Assembly (NCBI RefSeq): GCF_003351345.1
Contig: NZ_QQTO01000011.1
Span: 62,001 to 126,000, forward strand
DNA from: Allobosea caraganae
Lineage (GTDB): Bacteria; Pseudomonadota; Alphaproteobacteria; Rhizobiales; Beijerinckiaceae
Reading direction: 5' to 3'
Length of the DNA stretch: 64,000 nt
The position numbers were made by a program, and so were the translations under genes. Of the stretch, positions 61,358 to 64,000 are shown in pieces. Every line of letters starts with the position of its first letter. Position 1 is the first letter of the stretch. The notes beneath the pieces are model-generated. The model did not search any database, was not told the DNA's origin, and saw only the letters and a program-made list of their open reading frames with translations.

Positions 61358-62539
61358 ATGACGGAGAACAACGCCAAGCGCGACGTGCTGCGCCAGCGCG
61401 TCGAGCACCAGCATAACAAGGTCAGCTTCGTCGAGCTGTTCTTCGATCTGGTCTTCGTCTTCGCGATCACGCAGATATCGCACACGCTGCTAGAGCATTT
61501 CTCGGCCGGCGGCCTGCTGCAGGCCGCCCTGCTGCTCGGCGCGGTCTGGTGGGTCTGGATCTGCACCAGCTGGGTGACCAACTGGCTCGACCCCGACTCG
61601 ACGCCGGTGCGGCTGATGCTGTTCGTGCTGATGTTCGGCGGCCTGACGCTCTCGGCCGCATTGCCGGGCGCCTTCGCACAGCAGGGCCTCGTCTTCGCAG
61701 TCACCTATGTCGCGATGCAGCTCGGCCGCAGCCTCTTCACCTTCATCAGCCTGAAGGGCCGCAGCCCGGCCAACTACCGCAACTTCCAGCGCATCGCGGT
61801 CTGGGTGGCCGTCTCCGGCCTGTTCTGGATCGCCGGCGGCCTCACCGAAGGCTCGGCGCGTCTCGTGCTCTGGGCGCTGGCGCTTGCGCTCGACTATGGC
61901 GGGGCCGCGGTCGGCTTCCGGGTGCCGGGCCTCGGGCACTCGACGACGGCCGACTGGGATGTCGAGGGCGGTCACCTGGCCGAGCGCTGCGCCCTCTTCA
62001 TCATCATCGCGCTCGGCGAATCCGTGCTGGTGACGGGCGCCACCGCCGCCAAGCTCGCGGTGACCCCGACCACCTCGCTCGCCTACGCCAACGCCTTCCT
62101 CAGCTCGGTCGCGATGTGGTGGATCTACTTCAATATCGGCGCCGAGCGGGCGAGCGCGCGCATCGCCCATTCGGATGACCCGGGCCAGCTCGCCCGCATC
62201 GCCTACACCTATATCCACCTGCTGCTGGTCGCCGGCATCATCCTGGTCGCGGTCGGCGACGAGTTCGTGCTCGCCCATCCCGAGGGCCATACCGACGCGA
62301 AGACCGCGATCACCGTGATCGGCGGGCCGGCCTTCTACCTGCTCGGCAACCTGCTCTTCAAGAAGGTCACCGCCGGCTGGTATCCGCTCTCCCATCTCGT
62401 CGGATTGGGCCTGTTCGCCCTGCTGGCGCCGCTGGCCGCATTCCTCTCGCCGCTCGCCTTCAGCCTTGGCGCGACCGCCATCCTGGTCGTCGTCGCGGCC
62501 TGGGAAACCATTTCGCTGCGACCTAGCGCGGACGCATGA
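61358..62539 (+). CDS. Low temperature requirement A (LtrA)-like membrane protein
   Basis: The 393-residue protein has the LtrA signature HNKVSFVELFFDLVFVFAITQ and about twelve helices, with RCALFIIIALGESVLVTGAT in the middle. LtrA was named for cold growth in Listeria; its biochemistry is unresolved. ATG 61358 has GGGG upstream. The stop lies in a palindromic repeat at 62534, which follows it. Confidence 0.85.
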   Translation: MTENNAKRDVLRQRVEHQHNKVSFVELFFDLVFVFAITQISHTLLEHFSAGGLLQAALLLGAVWWVWICTSWVTNWLDPDSTPVRLMLFVLMFGGLTLSAALPGAFAQQGLVFAVTYVAMQLGRSLFTFISLKGRSPANYRNFQRIAVWVAVSGLFWIAGGLTEGSARLVLWALALALDYGGAAVGFRVPGLGHSTTADWDVEGGHLAERCALFIIIALGESVLVTGATAAKLAVTPTTSLAYANAFLSSVAMWWIYFNIGAERASARIAHSDDPGQLARIAYTYIHLLLVAGIILVAVGDEFVLAHPEGHTDAKTAITVIGGPAFYLLGNLLFKKVTAGWYPLSHLVGLGLFALLAPLAAFLSPLAFSLGATAILVVVAAWETISLRPSADA

Positions 62540-62578
62540 TGTCGTCCGAAAACCGGTTCCCACTTTTCGGCGTCATGC
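62534..62578. repeat. ACCGGTTCCCACTTTT-type repeat
   Basis: GCATGATGTCGTCCGAAAACC and GGTTCCCACTTTTCGGCGTCATGC. The ltrA stop TGA (62537-62539) lies inside it. Confidence 0.8.
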
Positions 62579-62592
62579 CCAAGGAGGCCTGA

Positions 62593-62871
62593 ATGCATAC
62601 AGTCAAGGTCATCGCCGCCGGCTTCGCCCTGCTCGGCGTGCTGCTCCTGGTCGTGCCGCGGCTGAATACGGGCGACACGCATCCGGTCGCCTTCGCGATG
62701 AAGCTGTTCATCCCGCTCTGGTTCGTCGCCTCGCTGGTCAACCTGATCATCGGCGTCACCCGCGCCGGCTATACCTTCCTCGAGGAAGCGCCGATCCTGC
62801 TCGTCGTCTTCGGCGTGCCGGCGGCGGTCGCGCTCCTCGTGCTGTGGAAATTCGGCAGGGCCGCCTCATGA
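62593..62871 (+). CDS. Small conserved membrane protein of unknown function
   Basis: This 92-residue protein has three hydrophobic segments (VIAAGFALLGVLLLVV, PLWFVASLVNLIIGVT, ILLVVFGVPAAVALLVLW) and no recognisable motif. AAGGAGG precedes ATG 62593, a strong ribosome site. Its stop overlaps the YbaK gene as ATGA, so the two are coupled. Confidence 0.75.
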   Translation: MHTVKVIAAGFALLGVLLLVVPRLNTGDTHPVAFAMKLFIPLWFVASLVNLIIGVTRAGYTFLEEAPILLVVFGVPAAVALLVLWKFGRAAS

Positions 62872-63335
62872 GCCTCGACTCGGTCAAAGCCTTCTTCGCC
62901 GAACAGGCGCCCGACATCGCCATCATCGAGACGCAGGAGAGCAGCGCCACGGTCGCGCTCGCCGCCGCCGCCCATGGCGTCGAGCCGGCGCGCATCGCCA
63001 AGACGCTCTCGCTCAGGATCGGCGACAGGGTGGTGCTGGTGGTGACGAGCGGCACCGGCCGCCTCGACAACCGCAAGGCCAAGGCCGCTTTCGGCGGCAA
63101 GCCGCGCATGCTCGATGCCGAGGAGGTCGTGGCGCTGACCAGCCACCCGGTCGGCGGCGTCTGCCCCTTCGGACTGCCGACAGCATTGCCAGTCTATTGT
63201 GATATCTCGCTCAAAGGTTTCGACGAGGTCGTCCCCGCCGCCGGCTCGACCCAGAGCGCGCTCAGGATCAGCCCGGAGCGCATGGTCGCGCTGACCAGGG
63301 CGGAATGGGTCGACGTCTGCCAGGAGCCGGGCTGA
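62868..63335 (+). CDS. YbaK/EbsC family aminoacyl-tRNA deacylase
   Basis: The 155-residue protein matches the YbaK/ProX editing fold: TVALAAAAHGVEPARIAKTLSL, GDRVVLVVTSGTGRLDNRK, LTSHPVGGVCPFGLP, and VPAAGSTQSALRISPERM. Members deacylate mischarged tRNAs such as Cys- or Ala-tRNAPro; this subgroup's exact tRNA is unknown. ATG 62868 overlaps the preceding stop. Confidence 0.9.
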   Translation: MSLDSVKAFFAEQAPDIAIIETQESSATVALAAAAHGVEPARIAKTLSLRIGDRVVLVVTSGTGRLDNRKAKAAFGGKPRMLDAEEVVALTSHPVGGVCPFGLPTALPVYCDISLKGFDEVVPAAGSTQSALRISPERMVALTRAEWVDVCQEPG

Positions 63336-63341
63336 GCGCCC

Positions 63342-64000
63342 TCAGCCCTTGACCCGCTCGCCCAGCGCCATCGCCGCGGCGGGATTGCGCACCTTGTCGC
63401 CGCTGATCACGTAGAGGAAGACGTCGCGCCCGGCCTTCTCGACCGCGGGCTCCGTCACCGCCTCAAGATCCTTCGGCACGCCTCCCTTGGCCCAAGCCTT
63501 GGCGCGCTCGGCCCATGCGTCGAGTTCTCCGGCCGAATAGCCCTGCGGCTCCGCCTCCTTCGTGCCCATGATCCGGGCGTAGACGAAGGGCCCCGTCGCA
63601 TCGGCGATCTGGGTGAACTTCGAATCCGCCGCCGTGATCACCGCAACGCCGTATTCCTTCAACAGCGCGACGAAGTCCGGCGAGCGGAAGCTGTCATGTC
63701 TGACTTCGACGGCATGGCGGATCTCCCGGCCATCGGCCGATTTCGGCAGCAGCTTGAGGAAGGCCTCGAAATCCTTCGGGTCGAACTGTTTCGTCGGCAT
63801 GAACTGCCAGTTGATCGGCCCGAGCTTCTCCTTGAGCTCGAGCACGCCGCCCATGACGAACTTCTCGATCGAGGGCCCGGCCTCGGCCAGCACCCGGCGG
63901 TTGGTGATGTAGCGCGAGCCCTTCAGCGCGAAGACGAAGCCGTCGGGCGTCTCCTCGCGCCATCTGGCGAAGCTCTCCGGCTTCTGCGAGCCGTAATAGG
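63342..64000 (-). CDS. DUF72 family protein (5' end cut by the window)
   Basis: The visible 219 residues begin YYGSQKPESFARWREETPDGFVFALKGSRYITNRR, then RHAVEVRHDSF, FTQIADATGPFVYARIMG and DVFLYVISGDKV. They match the DUF72 (YecE) family, a TIM-barrel-like fold of unknown enzymatic role. The N-terminus and start lie beyond the window end. Confidence 0.88.
   Translation of the reverse strand, partial: YYGSQKPESFARWREETPDGFVFALKGSRYITNRRVLAEAGPSIEKFVMGGVLELKEKLGPINWQFMPTKQFDPKDFEAFLKLLPKSADGREIRHAVEVRHDSFRSPDFVALLKEYGVAVITAADSKFTQIADATGPFVYARIMGTKEAEPQGYSAGELDAWAERAKAWAKGGVPKDLEAVTEPAVEKAGRDVFLYVISGDKVRNPAAAMALGERVKG

Overview
The window is gene-dense, high-GC DNA that reads as the chromosome of an alphaproteobacterium of the order Hyphomicrobiales (Rhizobiales), most like Bosea or a close relative. 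The evidence is an IalB family protein, an hmuTUV heme importer with HutX and an IsdG-like monooxygenase, sdhCDAB with a separate SDHAF4-type assembly factor, a mesaconyl-CoA hydratase, the rsmB-heparinase-purH order, and many short palindromic intergenic repeats of the kinds common in this group. The genus is an inference. I saw no rRNA, tRNA, CRISPR array, transposase or phage gene.

Region 1 (1-7565) looks like a molybdenum/tungsten supply locus. It holds tupB, tupC and tupA (tungstate ABC importer), a ModA-like protein without a signal peptide, trmO (tRNA modification), and a second ABC importer of the BtuCDF/MolBCA type, all on the minus strand. A divergent regulator carries an excisionase-type HTH joined to a periplasmic-binding-protein-like domain. 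Region 2 (7690-15465) holds a methyltransferase-like protein, a D-threonine aldolase family enzyme, an MsbA-type exporter, an IalB protein, obgE, and a LysR regulator divergent from an EamA exporter. Region 3 (15481-17151) is one strikingly AT-rich gene, a DUF262/DUF1524 nuclease of the GmrSD type, probably acquired defence. Next is a RibD-like reductase gene with an in-frame TGA at codon 7. Region 4 (18014-23114) is a tetR-adaptor-RND efflux operon with a clear TetR operator.

Region 5 (23321-36766) holds a glutamine amidotransferase/FAD oxidase pair, sdhCDAB, mesaconyl-CoA hydratase, an ornithine cyclodeaminase with a PhnD-like protein, a flippase-like protein, a phosphatase, ppa, and a CitE-like lyase. 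Region 6 (36870-38585) is an unusual in-frame DUF429/threonine dehydratase fusion. Region 7 (38793-44293) is the most interesting: an OpuC/EgtU-type ABC importer whose operon also encodes a histidine-ammonia-lyase homologue that has lost the Ala-Ser-Gly triad forming the MIO cofactor. I propose an ergothioneine uptake and degradation operon led by a DUF1684 gene. Region 8 (44664-48826) is the heme locus, with hutX and a heme monooxygenase divergent from hmuTUV across an iron-control-element-like palindrome. Region 9 (49118-64000) holds tryptophan 2,3-dioxygenase with a kynureninase-like enzyme, an L,D-transpeptidase preceded by a cluster of GANTC sites, cfa, an SDHAF4-like gene, htpX, rsmB, a heparinase-family protein, purH, ltrA, a YbaK protein and a partial DUF72 gene.

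Interspersed palindromic repeats of several families fill most intergenic gaps. In at least four places they supply the stop codon or the last codons of the neighbouring gene. Genes are packed tightly, and ATGA/GTGA start-stop overlaps are frequent.
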